A program made the position numbers and the translations under genes. Below, one piece after another: positions 11,868-24,500 of a stretch of DNA of 64,000 nt (position 1 is its first letter; each line of letters starts with the position of its first letter). The notes under the pieces are model-generated. The model made no database searches. It had not been told where the DNA came from and saw only the letters and a list, made by a program, of their open reading frames with translations. The DNA is from Corydoras sp. C115 (Eukaryota; Chordata; Actinopteri; Siluriformes; Callichthyidae): the NCBI GenBank assembly GCA_019802505.1, contig JAFMOC010000007.1:11959501-12023500 (forward strand). The letters are read 5' to 3'.

Positions 11868-12110
11868 AATGCTAGAATCAAAAACTCTGCCAAGACCCAC
11901 TTCATTTCATTCACCACTGCTAAATGATCTTCTCATGTCTGTCTGGAATGCTGGGACATTCAGCATCTTCAAGAAACAACTCAAAATACAACTCTTCCAT
12001 AAACACTTGCTACAAAAAATGTATAGCTGGTTTCTCCTAAACTACTATGTGCCACTATCTGTGGTCAAAGTCTTCTAAAAATATATTTTTAAATAAATTA
12101 TTAAATTGTT
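11868..12110 (+). mobile_element. Degraded LINE 3' coding remnant
   Basis: A 69-codon frame contains LMSVWNAGTFSIFKKQLKIQ and LFHKHLL. It is a mutated version of the LINE ending 'WN.LP...R.A.S...FKK.LKTHLF.KHLL', which is better preserved at 61757-62053. It is in decayed surroundings and has no function I can infer. Confidence 0.5.
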
Positions 12111-12990
12111 GTTCATGGTCACCCAGAGGACGATTTTACTTAATCATTTTTTTATTTTATTACTTGACCCTAACTCCTCTTAAAGTTTATTTTTCATCTT
12201 AGGGAGGTTTCTCTGTTCCACTGTTTTAAGTTTTAAGTTTGTCATTTGCACCACATGTCAGGACATTGTGCATTGAAATGCTTATGGTAAGGCACAGGAA
12301 AAACACTACAGCAGAATATTCTAAATATATACAAAATACTAACAAGATGTACACAGAATATACAGAAAATCTACACAAAGTATGCACAAGTATACAGCGA
12401 AATAGATGTTATTGTAAGGAATATCTTATTTTTAAAAAAAAGTGACATTAACAAGGATAGGTAAAGTTATGTCTGTCTTGGTTGGGTTTGGATTTGTTTT
12501 GTTAAGTTGTTTTCATGGCTAATTGGTTAAAGGAGCTAAAGCCTTCGTCATTAAATAGTGAATACACCACATTTTATGTGTCATTTTGACTGAATCGCAT
12601 CCAGCCGTCTAAGAATGAACAAAGTAACAAATAATGAAACGGCAAATTTGTCCTTCTAGAGGAGACAGATCTAATTGTTGAAGCAGAACTAGCTTTCTGT
12701 CAAGAAACATTTGCATGTGGGTTAATGTCAAACTATATTTAACAACCACTAATTACACATCACAGTACAGTATACAGAGCATTAATTAGTTTGTGGGTTC
12801 GGTGCTGAGCTGGAATAGCTTGTTCTCTGCAGTGTTCTTTTCAAAGCTTCGCTGAGTGTTTGATGTAAACGGAAATACAACACGAAAACCTGTTTGGATT
12901 TTATTTCCCTGTAACATTTAAAGAGCACATTATCACAAACCCAATAAAACAACCTTCACAAAACGATTTTAAAAAAGAAATACAAAAAAC

Positions 12991-13126
12991 CCAGCGATAG
13001 ATTGGCACCCTGGGTCTATCTGCCCAGCGCCTGAAATGTTCTCCCCTGGATGGGCATGGGGAACCCCACTGCGACCCTAATAGAGGATAAAGTGGAAGAT
13101 AATGAATGAATGAATGAATGAATGAA
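12991..13126 (+). mobile_element. DANA-like SINE, copy 3, 5'-truncated
   Basis: Only the 3' half is present, from ccagcgatagattggcaccc through gatgggcatggggaacccca to a run of GAAT repeats. The tRNA-like head is missing, consistent with 5' truncation during reverse transcription. Confidence 0.85.
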
Positions 13127-13154
13127 ATACAAAAAACTGTGCCTTATTCATATA

Positions 13155-13435
13155 AAAAGATTATTTATTTGCCTACTGTGCGTACACACAGAGGAATTTA
13201 TCCTCCACATTTAACCCATCTGTGCAGTGAAACATACACATATACACTCACTGTTGAAGTGAGCACTCGTGCCCGGAGCGGTGGGCAGCTTTAAATACAG
13301 TGCCCGAGGAGCAATTGGGGTCAGGTGCCTTGCCCAAGGGCACTTCAGCCATAGTACTTGGTGGGATCGGGAATCGAACAGGAGACCTTCAGGTCACAAG
13401 GCTGGTTTCTTAACCACAAGCCCATGACTGCCCCA
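13155..13435. repeat. Dispersed teleost repeat (family Y, copy 1)
   Basis: The stretch contains cacatttaacccatctgtgc, gtgcccggagcggtgggcag and ccttgcccaagggcacttca. Partial copies recur at 17583-17765 and 33055-33165. The ending (aaccacaagcccatgactgc) and the gatcgggaatcgaacaggag segment resemble the head of a tRNA-derived SINE read backwards. I do not know its formal name. Confidence 0.6.
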
Positions 13436-14018
13436 TCCATGTGTGCTGGTTAGAAGTGGACATGGTTGGAAATGTCTATTCAACTCTTTAAGTACCTGAT
13501 CTGGTGTCCTCAGCTGTTTTGGATACACATTGTGATGATGAAGAGTCTTGGGGGAGGAAGCTGCTGATTTTTAGGTATTTATTTAGGAAAGATTTTTATC
13601 AAATGAGGAACTCTGAGTGAAAGTAGGATGAACAGGATGCTGGGAGCTCCGAAAACCAAGCCGCATGCACAGGCACACACATTTAGTTGGTGGCTAATAG
13701 TCAAATTAGGGGAAGTAAACTCCGCCCCCGACAGTCGCCATTGGATACACAGTCCTTGGAGACGCCCCTGTCCACAACACGCTCAACGATACATTATGGA
13801 CGATGATCCATCTGAAATAATGCGTCTAAAACTAAAGCACTGCGTCTGAGGTGAAGATACCAGAGTGTGGAATGTGAGATGCACCTATCAATGTTAAAAC
13901 ACGTTAATGAGTTTCTTACTGCATAGAAAATATCCCACGTCCTTTACTTAATCTGCAGAGTATAAGGATTAGGACTATTCCACAATTCTTAAGCATCATT
14001 TAATATCGTATTTTAAAT

Positions 14019-14372
14019 CCATCCATCCATTATCTGCTTTATCCTCTATTAGGGTCGCGGGGGGGGGGGGGGGGTTCCCCATGCCCATCCAGGGGAGAAC
14101 ATTTCGGGCGCTGGGTAGATACACCCAGGACAGGGCGCCAATCCATCGCTGGGCACACATTAACTCACACAGACACACATATATGGGGCAATTTGGAGAA
14201 CTCAATTGACTCGATCCATGTTTCCATGGACTGTGGGAGGAAACCGGAGAACCCAGAGGAAACCCACGTGGACACGGGGAGAACATGGAAACTCCAACCA
14301 GGTTGGGATTCGAACCGGGAATCCCTAGTGCTGAGAGGCCAACATGCTAACCACTAAGCCACCATGCCGCCC
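14019..14372 (-). mobile_element. DANA-like SINE, copy 4, full length
   Basis: Full-length minus-strand copy. The 12-mer cgtattttaaat lies just left of it (14007-14018), between it and the next SINE (14373-14384) and again at 14732-14743. It is therefore one of two insertions into the same target. A run of 14 G at about 14058-14072 interrupts the segment near its 3' end. Confidence 0.92.
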
Positions 14373-14384
14373 CGTATTTTAAAT

Positions 14385-14731
14385 TCATTCATTCATTATC
14401 TCCCACTTTATCCTCTATTAGGGTCGCGGTGGGGTTCCCCATGCCCATCCAGGGGAGAACGTCTCGGGCGCTGGGCAGATAGACCCAGGACAGGGCGCCA
14501 ATCCATCGCTGGGCACACACTCACTCACACAGACAAACTCTATAAGGGGCAATTTTGAGAACTCAATTGACTTGATCCATGTTTTTGGACTGTGGGAGGG
14601 AACCTGAGAACCCGGAGGAAACCCACGCGGACACGGGGAGAACATGGAAACTCCACCCAGATTGGGATTCAAACCGGGAATCCCTAGCGCTGAGAGGCAA
14701 ACGTGCTAATCACTAAGCCACCGTGCTGCCC
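14385..14731 (-). mobile_element. DANA-like SINE, copy 5, full length
   Basis: Full-length minus-strand copy next to copy 4 in the same orientation. It shares the target duplication cgtattttaaat with copy 4. Its tail is (ATTC)n instead of (ATCC)n, so the two are separate insertions and not a tandem duplication of one copy. Confidence 0.92.
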
Positions 14732-14923
14732 CGTATTTTAAATTAAATCAGATATTTGGCTTTGAGGGTACATGCAAACAGAAATGGTTTCATTACCTGA
14801 AATACTCTAAGTTTAAAAGGTCCAATTTGATTGCGTTGCCTTCGGCTGTGGTAATGTGACACCATAGTTCTCATCAGTTCAATGCCCTCATTCGTCATTA
14901 ATAGTTTGAATTAAGAGAGCGAC

Positions 14924-14938
14924 ACTGCCCTCTAACGG
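14924..14938 (-). promoter_or_regulatory. CTCF-like motif
   Basis: The minus strand reads CCGTTAGAGGGCAGT, close to the vertebrate CTCF core CCASYAGRKGGCRS (two mismatches). It lies between SINE copies 5 and 6 in the dlg5-anxa11 intergenic region. Motif evidence only. Confidence 0.3.
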
Positions 14939-14984
14939 TAGCTACGCATAACAGTGAATGAACAGTTAGAAATAACAGAAACAT

Positions 14985-15297
14985 TAATTCATTATCTCCC
15001 GGTTTATCCTCTATTAGGGTCGCGGTGGGGTTCCCCATGCCCATCCAGGGGAGAACGTCTCGGGCGCTGGGCAGATAGACCCAGGACAGGGCGCCAATCC
15101 ATCGCTGGGTACACACTCACACACTCAAACACACTTTATATGGGGCAATTTAGAGAACTCAATTAACTTGATCCATGTTTTGGACTGTGGGAGGAAACCC
15201 ACGTGGACACGGGGAGAACATGGAAACTCCACCCAGATGGGGATTCGAACCGGGAATCCCTAGTGCTGAGAGGCAAACGTGCTAATCACTAAGCCGC
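14985..15297 (-). mobile_element. DANA-like SINE, copy 6, internally shortened
   Basis: Minus-strand copy with a deletion of about 25 bases in the GTTTCCTCCGGGTTCTCCGG region. It is bounded by the short direct repeat taacagaaa at about 14973 and 15298, which is the likely target duplication. Confidence 0.88.
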
Positions 15298-15320
15298 TAA
15301 CAGAAAGTATATCTCTCACA

Positions 15321-15954
15321 CAGGGGCGTTTTTAGAATTTAGAAACATCAGGGGCTTTAGCCCAGATCCCTTATTCCCCTCTCTGTCTTCTTTAAAAAGT
15401 GCCCATTCATGAGTGTATTTATCCATTTTCAGACTGTTGTTACATTCATTTTGTTTGATCATTTATTAGTTATATTGGATAAAATGAAATTACATATGAA
15501 ATATGTCTGTCAGCGGATAGCACATTCAGTTGTAATAAATGATGTTTCTGGCTGAAAACTTTTGAATAAATGAACCTGAGCTTCGGCCGAAAAGCATGAA
15601 TCAATTTTAGGAGTCAGTCGCAGATGAGAGTTTTAACAAGGTTTTGATTTGAAATACCGTAACTTTGCGACAGTTTGCGCCTTCAGAAAAAATTCTGACG
15701 GTTTATGAAAGCTGAAAAGCTGCGCTTTACAGCCAACATACAGTTATTACGGTAACTTTACTCCAGATACTGGTGAAAAAAATCTGTCTCCCTCACACAC
15801 ACAGAGTTTAGAAGCACAAACAGCTGATGGTGACTCCATCGTTCAGTCCCACTGAAGGAGAGGCTGCAGAGAAAGCTGCTCTCATTTGATCTGGGGCTAC
15901 TGACAAAACATCCGGGGCTATAGCCCTGAAAGCCCAGGTCTAACGACGCCCCTG
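15321..15954. mobile_element. Non-autonomous hAT element (634 bp) with exact 8-bp target duplication
   Basis: The element begins caggggcgtttttag and ends ctaacgacgcccctg, an inverted pair starting CAGGGGCG as in many hAT elements. The 8-mer ctctcaca flanks it exactly at 15313-15320 and 15955-15962. There is no long open frame, so it is a hAT deletion derivative or MITE that needs a transposase from elsewhere. Confidence 0.85.
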
Positions 15955-16025
15955 CTCTCACACATTACTTTTCATAATGGCGACAGTTTTTTGCAGCATT
16001 TTTTAAGTATATTTTCATGTATTAC

Positions 16026-16056
16026 AGTACCAATCAAAAGTTTGGACACAACTTTT
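16026..16056. mobile_element. Solo terminus of a Tc1/mariner-type element
   Basis: The text cagtaccaatcaaaagtttg followed by gacacaac matches the terminus of family X at 2808. No partner terminus was found within the next kilobase, so it is a remnant. Confidence 0.45.
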
Positions 16057-17387
16057 GGGGGAAATTGCAGATTGTATATACTGTATTATAAGGAGCAAGT
16101 GCGAGCATTGAATGCAGACATATACTGCCTGTAGGAGATAAGCTCCGTTTATTACATAGAGATGGAGGGCAATTTTGGCTGAGGCACTGGCAAACTGCAT
16201 TAAGCCATAGTTAGCCCAAAACTCATCAGGTTCATGTTTGGCATTCATATATTAAATGCTGAGATCCATAAATAGGCCACATACAAGAACAACTCCATGT
16301 GGTCCACATGTCCCAAAACACATCTGGTTCACATCTAGTGGCAGAAAGAACTGGCAGTATTACCTACGTTGAGTCACATTTGGCTGACTCATAGCCTTAA
16401 TATGCTGCATATGTGGCCCACATTTTGCAACTGGGAGCAGTTCACCCCAATGCCATTTAGCCATGCAAAAACTCAGCCAGATAAAAATGGTGGATATGGT
16501 CCAGATCTGGGCCAGAATCATTTTGGTATCTGAGACTGCTTTCTATAAACAAAGCAACACAAAAATGGCACATATTTGCAGATATTATTTGCTTATGTTG
16601 GTGTAAAAATTTATTTCTGTCTCTCATGTCTACTTTCATGTGTAACAAAACAAATCTGTAAATCAAAAAAGAAAAACAAAGCATAAAATACATGTCTGCT
16701 TTTAATGCACAAGAAAGGAAAAGTGACACTTAAAAGCCCAGATTATAACAATGGTTACCCAGAATCACTGTAAATACAGATCACCCCTGGTTCATGTCAT
16801 GAGAGTGTCTGTTTAGTAAACAAAGAAAATACCCAAATCAGTAACTTTCAATTGTACATTTTCTGTTGGTGTAATACCATATATGATTTGGAGGCAATTG
16901 CTGCTGAGTCACTACATGTACATTCAGTCACTACATGTGCTGTTTCTTTGGTTCTAGATTATGGCTTTTATTTGATTAACAAATTAGCAGTGAAGTAAAA
17001 AATAGGGTATCTAGCCCTTAGATAGGGTATCTTTGGTATGTAGCCCTTATTATAACTTCTAAATCAACATAAAATCTTCAAATAATGCTTTATTGTCTTT
17101 TTTAAAATACATACCCACAGCCAGCTTTACTCTTAAAAGTGTCTTTAAGGCATTATTTACTCAGCATAAAGTAAGCAGAGAAAATATTGGCACATTCTAA
17201 TAAAATAAGTAATAAAATGTGTATAAAATACAGCATTCAAAATGTCATATAGGACACTGACAATATCTGTATAGTAATAGCAACAACATGCAATTATAGC
17301 CTAGAGAATTTTCAAGTCTATAATAGTAGACATGCTTTGTATAGACAGTTTGGCACAGTATTTTGTATTTAGTAAAATAAATGCTTC

Positions 17388-17447
17388 TTAATCGCTTCCA
17401 CCACAAAGCTTCAGTAGGAGTTTCTTGTAATCTCCTGACGTGTCTCC
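17388..17447 (-). CDS. anxa11: anxa11 last coding exon
   Basis: The acceptor ...GGTTTTGCAG precedes GGAGACACGTC. The exon encodes GDTSGDYKKLLLKLCGGSD and the stop TAA at 17388-17390. This matches the conserved annexin A11 ending. A candidate poly(A) signal AATAAA on the minus strand is at 17089-17094, about 295 bases downstream. Confidence 0.95.
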   Translation of the reverse strand, partial: GDTSGDYKKLLLKLCGGSD

Positions 17448-17644
17448 CTGCAAAACCAAAAAAAAAAGGTCTTAAAATACATAATTCATTTTACAATATT
17501 TTTCAGTGCCCTTTGATGGCTTGGCCCCCTGCCATGTGTGTATCTGCCCAGTCCCCAAATGTTCTAAGGTCTAAAATCTAAGGTGATCTATTTTGCTAAC
17601 ACACAGAGAAATTTGTCCACCACATTTAACGCATCCGTGCAGTG

Positions 17645-17686
<42 letters not shown>

Positions 17687-18468
17687 AGTGAGCACACGTG
17701 CCCGGAGCGGTGAGAAGCAATTCGAGTTATGTGCCTTACCCAAGAGCATTTCAGCCATAAATGCCAGCCATTGTTTAGAAAAAACACTATAACTTTCAAG
17801 TATAAATGACCTTATAATATACAGACTTAAGTATGGGGGGACACCCACTCACTAATTAATAAAACACCTTTGATGACATTCAATCTGAATTGGTCGTTTT
17901 TTGTACCTTAAACAGTTTCCACTCTTCTGGGTGAGCTTTCTACAAAATCTGAGGGTGTATGTGGGAATTCTTTCGCCCTATTACCCCTTTGTGAGGTCAG
18001 ACACTGACGTTAAATGAGAAAAGCTGGCTCACAATCTATGTACTAGTTCATCCCAAAGGTGTTTGATGGGATTAAGGTCAGGGATCTTTGCAGTTCGGGC
18101 AAGTTCTTCCACACCAAACTCACCCAACCATGTGTTTATGGATTTTGATTTGTACACTGGGGTTCTGCTAGAACAGCAAAAGACCTTCCTCTGAACTGTT
18201 CTCACAACATTGGAAGCATACAGATGTTTAAAATGCAGTGGTAATGACTTGATTTAATAAACATGTGGCAATGGGACAAAATAAGTCACCTAAACACAGC
18301 AATTAAAAGTGGTGTGCCATTATTTTTGTCCATATAATGTAGTTTTAGTCATCAATAATCAAAACTTGCATTTGTTTATGCAGGCTTTGTTCATATTTAC
18401 TGAAATATTTTTTGTGTTAAATACTTTTATTATTATTATTTTTTTAACAGTTCTATGCCAGTTGTTAC

Positions 18469-18511
<43 letters not shown>

Positions 18512-21500
18512 GCAATATGTGTATGCTTATGTCCAAAATATGTAAAACCCTAAATAACCTATATCTGGCCATGTAGTTTCATGTGTCTCTAGCCACCATG
18601 CAACCACAAACTTTGCAAATAAATTCTGTACTATTTACTTGGTAATTAATTGATAGCTTGAGATATGAACAGTACTGCACACATTACATTTTTAAAAAAT
18701 TTAATGCATATTTTTGGGTATTTTAACTCAAATAATTTATAAAAGTCAAATGTTTCTATTAAGATAGATACATAAACTGGCACTTAATCATTTCATTAAC
18801 TCACAAATGAATTCAAATTGAAAGTTGTGTAAGCAGTATTAAGTTTATGTTTGTTATGAAAACCTTTGGCTCCAAATCATCAATTTTTATTATGTACATC
18901 CTGAAAATGTAAACTTTGTTTATAATAATAAACTAATAAATACTGTACTTGACTGCATGACATGGCTGTAAAGTTTACAGAAACAACAGCAAGACAAAGT
19001 ACTCACCGAGATGTCCGTGTAAAGAGACTTCCCATACATCTTCAAGTATGCCTGGCGGATGTCCAGCATATCCACTTCAGAACGAGACACCATGATGCGG
19101 ATCAGGGTGCGGTCTTTGGTTCCCATTCCCTGAAAATGCAAATGTATGTTACATTCACTTTTAAACATTAACATTAAGAAATCATTTCTTAACAGTTAAG
19201 ATGTTTTCATAACATATGTGAAAATTGTAAATCATGTTGTATTAACAATGCCGGCTAAAATATCAGACAATCTTTTCTATTTTAAAAATTATATCCTTAA
19301 AGTTTCTTTCTTTCTAATACAAGTTCAAACTCGCAGCCTTTCATTGTACGCTGAACATTTTTGGTCAACTTCTGAACCTATGTTAAATGCAGCATTATAT
19401 CCAAAACATGTGCACACGACTTCTAACAAGCAGAGGCATCTAGTTCATGGCTAATCATTTTTATAAGTTGCATAAGGTCAAACTAATGAAGGTCAAACAT
19501 GAACGTCAACAAGCCCTCACACCAATGTAGGTCATACATTGGGACTAGTGGTCACATTATATTAAAACCCATGCGAAACCCTATGTTTCCACCAAGTCAA
19601 TCTTCCATTCTGATGTAGATTCTGTATAATAATTGTGATATCAAAATGCACAGACTGACAAAAGTCAGGAAACAGGAGAAACGTACCTGTCAATGACGAT
19701 TAGTAGTGCTGTTTTTATAGATAGTTCTAAATAATTTTTTATTTAAAACTGTTTCCTGTATACATCAGTATTAAAGGCCATGGTTTTATGAGATGATATA
19801 CGAGGCTTAGATTCAGGAGTGACATTTTTGTCTTCGGTTGTACAGTTCTAGAGTGAATCATCTCACCTTCATGGCTTTGTTGAGTCTCTCAGCAAAGTAG
19901 GCTGGTGTGTCCTTAATGCACTTCACTGCAGACAAGACATTTTTAGATTTAGCAAAGGCAAGCATCCTCTGGTATTTTCCCCCAAAAATAGACTCCTCAT
20001 ATTTTAAACACTGCAAACTATTCATTGCTGAGTTAAACAGTAAAAATGAAAAAAATCTAGATTCCAGTTACTCAGCCATCAGACATAATTCATTCATCTA
20101 CATCATCTACCATGCAAACTATAAATAATATGACTGTTATTGCCAAACACTGGGAAAAAGTGTAGACTAAAACAGAGGTAAGTTTTCAAGAGATGTATAG
20201 AGACACACAGAATGAATGGTCTTTTTTCAAGAAGTTAATTCCAACATGCAGCACACACACAAAAAAGTATCCACAACACAAGAATAGGACAAGATGAGAT
20301 GGTTTAATCACCAGAATGTTATTAAACTCTGTGTGAGGAATTATATTTTACCATGCGTATTTGCCTGAGCATGAAAAGCAGAGCAGAGGACAATATGAAA
20401 TCGCAAACTGGTTAAAAATTATGAAACAATATAAAAAAATTATCTATTGTATTAAATAAAAAAAATGCAAAAAAATATGAATTATTGTGAATTATTATAA
20501 AATATTTACATATTTTATTTTTACATATATTATACATGGCATACACCAATGGCACATTCTCTCTGTCTATCGATCATGTTCTTTGTTATCGTTTAAAAAA
20601 GTACAGTTAGATAGATGAATATCATCAGCCACAAAACAATTGTACAATGTAACCAAACTTAAATTGAACTAACCCGTTTTAGAAAAGCTTTTTTTAAAAA
20701 AACAAAAAGTGTCAGATAACACACGATCTTTGTGTGAACAAAAAATGGAAAACATGGCTTTTTCTACAGTTACTGTCTTTTTTCCCTTATTAAATCCATG
20801 TCTGTTGACTGGTTGTTTTTCTGCTGTATATAAACAACAAACATACAAAATTTAAATATATTTCTACAGTTATATTAGAATAATCATAAGTATGTCAACA
20901 TAATACACATTATGTTGTTTATAATGTCCTTTGCAATTTCCCCCAGGGATAAATAAAGTATTCTAATTCTGAATCTGATTGTGATAATTATTCTTCACAA
21001 TTTATGTATGACATTAACATCAGAAACAAGCCTTTTATTTGCTAATTGATTAACATGTAATGAATAAATTAATGCATCTTAGACACAAGACTAAGAAAGA
21101 CGAGACAGGAATTGTACGAAGAGACATTTTCAGTTATCAAGTCATAAACATGTTAATGTTGATAAGGCAAAAAGCTTTGTTTGATTACATTGTATATTTT
21201 TTAAGTTTTAAAATCCCTGATGCATTCCAGCTCAATCCTGGATCAGTTTGTATCAGTTTTACCAAAAAAGAGCGATAAACTGTAAAGCTTCACGCATTTT
21301 ATGTTAGAAAAGCATTTATCTTTTAGCTCCAATGCAGCAACCCACAAAATAAGAGGAATGCAGGCCATGTGCAAAAACTTACTGTAATATTAACTGTGTT
21401 ATAAAAGGAAACAGTAATAGAAGCCAAATGAAAAAAACACCTTACCAACAGCCACCATGCCACTCTCCAGGTCTCCGGACATCTCCCTTTGAATGCTTTT

Positions 21501-24500
21501 CTCAATTTCTCTGCCACACATGTGCTGGTATTCCTGAAACACTGGCCACACAAACACACCACACTTCAAACATTAGACACGTCAACCATTGCACTCTTTT
21601 TTTTTTTTTGTTATAGAGACTATACAGTTTGTGTGCTACAAACATGTGACTAAACATGTTAAAAAAGAGTATTTAAGTATGCCTAATGTGAACTTTAACA
21701 TTGAATGTACCGTATTTTCCGTACTATAAGGCGCACCTAAAAGCCTAAAATTTTCCCAGAAATCGGACGTGCGCCTTATACGTGTACTGAGTTCCAAATT
21801 CTATAAAAGTATTGTTGTGCGACCGAAAATTAATTCGGAGCTTGCCGTCATTCCGGGAGGATTAAATAAAGAACTCCGACCGCTGGACATTGGCGTAAAC
21901 AGGGCGTTTAAAGTAAAGTTGCGGGCGGTGTGGGAGCGATGGATGATAGACGGCAAACACACGTTTACTAAAACTCGGGAGGCAGCGGCGGCGAGTTACG
22001 CCACCGTCTGTGAATGGATTGTGGATGCCTGGGCTAAGGTTTCTGCTGTAACCGTTGTCCGAGCTTTCGCGAAAGCCGGCATCAGTTCTGAACAGCCGCC
22101 TGGCGACGAGACGGACTCAGACATTGATGAGAGGGAACCCGGAGTGCTCGATAGTGAAATTGCGCAGCTTTTTAATTCAGACACAGAAGATGAGGACTTT
22201 GATGGATTTGTGGGAGAAGAGTGATTAAAAATAATGTGTTTTGTCAAGTAGTAGAATAAACTTCAATTATAAATCACTGTTTTGCATCCTTTACTTTTTT
22301 TTGTAGATCGTATGTTTTAGCATATGCCTTATAATACGGTGCCGTACAGAATAAGTACCGTACAGAAATAGAGTCCGTAATTCAGACTGCGCCTTATAGT
22401 ACGGTGCGCCTTATACGTGGGTCAAATACAGAAATAGACCCCGTAATTCAGACTGTGCCTTATAATACGCCTTATGGTCAGGAAAATATGGTACTTTTTT
22501 CCAGGGTATTTTTTGCTTATGTTTCTGCTAGTTTTTCCAATAATTGCAAACCACCTTTGAAAATCAGCAGTTTTTCAGTTTACTTGGAAACTCTGGACTT
22601 AATGTGATTGTAATGTAATATATAAATAAAGTGTTGTGGAAACACAGCTTTGGAGGACACATCCAATTCCAGGTATGGAAAACTACAGTACTACACTGAC
22701 TGACACACATAAACACAGCTCATTTTGTTTTGTCTAACACACAGCACTTTATTTACCAATAAATAAGCAATAAGAATGGAACCTTACGCATGTCTTTTAA
22801 TCCATCACTGATTGCCTTTGTGTGTGTAGCATAAGTATTTGGTTAAATGTCATATTAGCATTTTGTAAATAAACATTTCTGTGATTAAATCTGCAGCATA
22901 AGCGAGTTCTAATTAAGTAATGTATTTATTGACAAATTTATTCACATAAGGAATTTTGAAATTTGCAAATAATTATATTTATATTAACATTATTAATCAA
23001 ATACACCTAGGTTTAAAAATCTAAAAATAAAGTGTGAATCAATGTTCACGCAAACATCCGGCTCACTATCAAGTACAAAAGCCACAGTTTTCCACTGAAC
23101 TAGTTTTTTTTTTAATAAACAATAAACCTCATTTACCACCAAAACCATCAAATTTTTCTCTGCCCACACTCAATTAACCACATATTAATTCAAAAAGGAC
23201 ATAAGGTAAAACTAAAGGTCAAAGTGAATATTAAGTTTAACTTAGAATACATCTAATGAAAAAAAGTTGCTTCATTAAAACATTTTGTGAACTTGTTTGA
23301 CAGCTGTGGTAGTGACAAATGGAAGGCAGAGCAGAGAATAGAATATGAGAAAGAAACTGACAAACTGAGTGTCTGTGCAGGACCTTTAGAAGGGCTCACA
23401 GTGAGAAGAAAAATTGAGAGAGAACAAGACAGAAACAAGCTGGAAAGCAAGAGAACTATGTGTGCCTGCCTGTTGGATCAGACAATTAATGTAGTGATGT
23501 GTAGTGAATTTCACTGCAAATTTGGTTTATGTTAAAGTGTGACAATAAAAGCCAGTTTTTAATTTAATGATTCCTTTTACTTTTGCCTTGTAAATATGTT
23601 TATGTATCTTTATACATAGGGTGTATTTGCTGAGCTGTTTGTCCAGCCGTGACATTACTGACACACCTCTGCCCATTTTACATTTGTCTCAATGTGTGAT
23701 ATACAATACATTATTTTCCAGATGTTTTTATAAACTGCATTTTTTTTTAAAAAGAAAAGAAGTATAGCCATAGTTATAAACCATAGTTATAGCAGAATGA
23801 ACAGAAACAAAAAGAGGTTACCTGCTCTAAGGTGAGATTTGCTTCGAGCACACAGGATGGCATTAAACTTGGACTCATCTGTACCCAGCTTATTTTCACC
23901 TGCCTGATAGAGAGCCTAAAGCACAACAGTTTAAATTTATCTTAATCATCCAGAACAATTAAACATATGATAATATTAATTTTAAACATCTATTTATTAG
24001 TCATTACCTGAGCATCTTGTTTGGCTAATGATATATCCACAGTTTCTCTTTCATCACGATTGCCCTTTACAATAAAGAAGAAAACAATACTGAAAAACAT
24101 ATTTGTATTATTCATTCATTCATTATCTTCTGCTTTATCCTATATTAGGGTCGCGATGGGGTTCCCCATGCCCATCCAGGGGAGAAACGTTTCGGGCCGC
24201 CCAGGACAGGGTGCCAATCTATCGCTGGGCACACACACACTCACACATACACACTCTATATGGGGCAATTTGGAGAACTCAATTGACTTGATCCATGTTT
24301 TTGGACTGTGGGAGGAAACCGGAGAACCCGGAGGAAACCCACGCAGACACGGGGAGAACATGGAAACTCCACCAAGATGGGGATTCGAACCGGGAATCCC
24401 TAGTGCTGAGAGACGAACGTGCTAACCACTAAGCCACCGTGCCGCCATATTTGTATTATTTTGAGCAAAATTTTTTTTAATTTAAATGATAAAATGTAAA

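Noticed and set aside
14019..15297. Several regularly spaced repeats that might look like a CRISPR or tandem array
   Set aside because: They are three separate SINE insertions of about 345 bp with target duplications in a vertebrate genome.
23287..23535. 82-codon plus-strand frame rich in Glu and Lys
   Set aside because: It lies in an anxa11 intron next to a retroposon tail, has no splice context and resembles no family I know.
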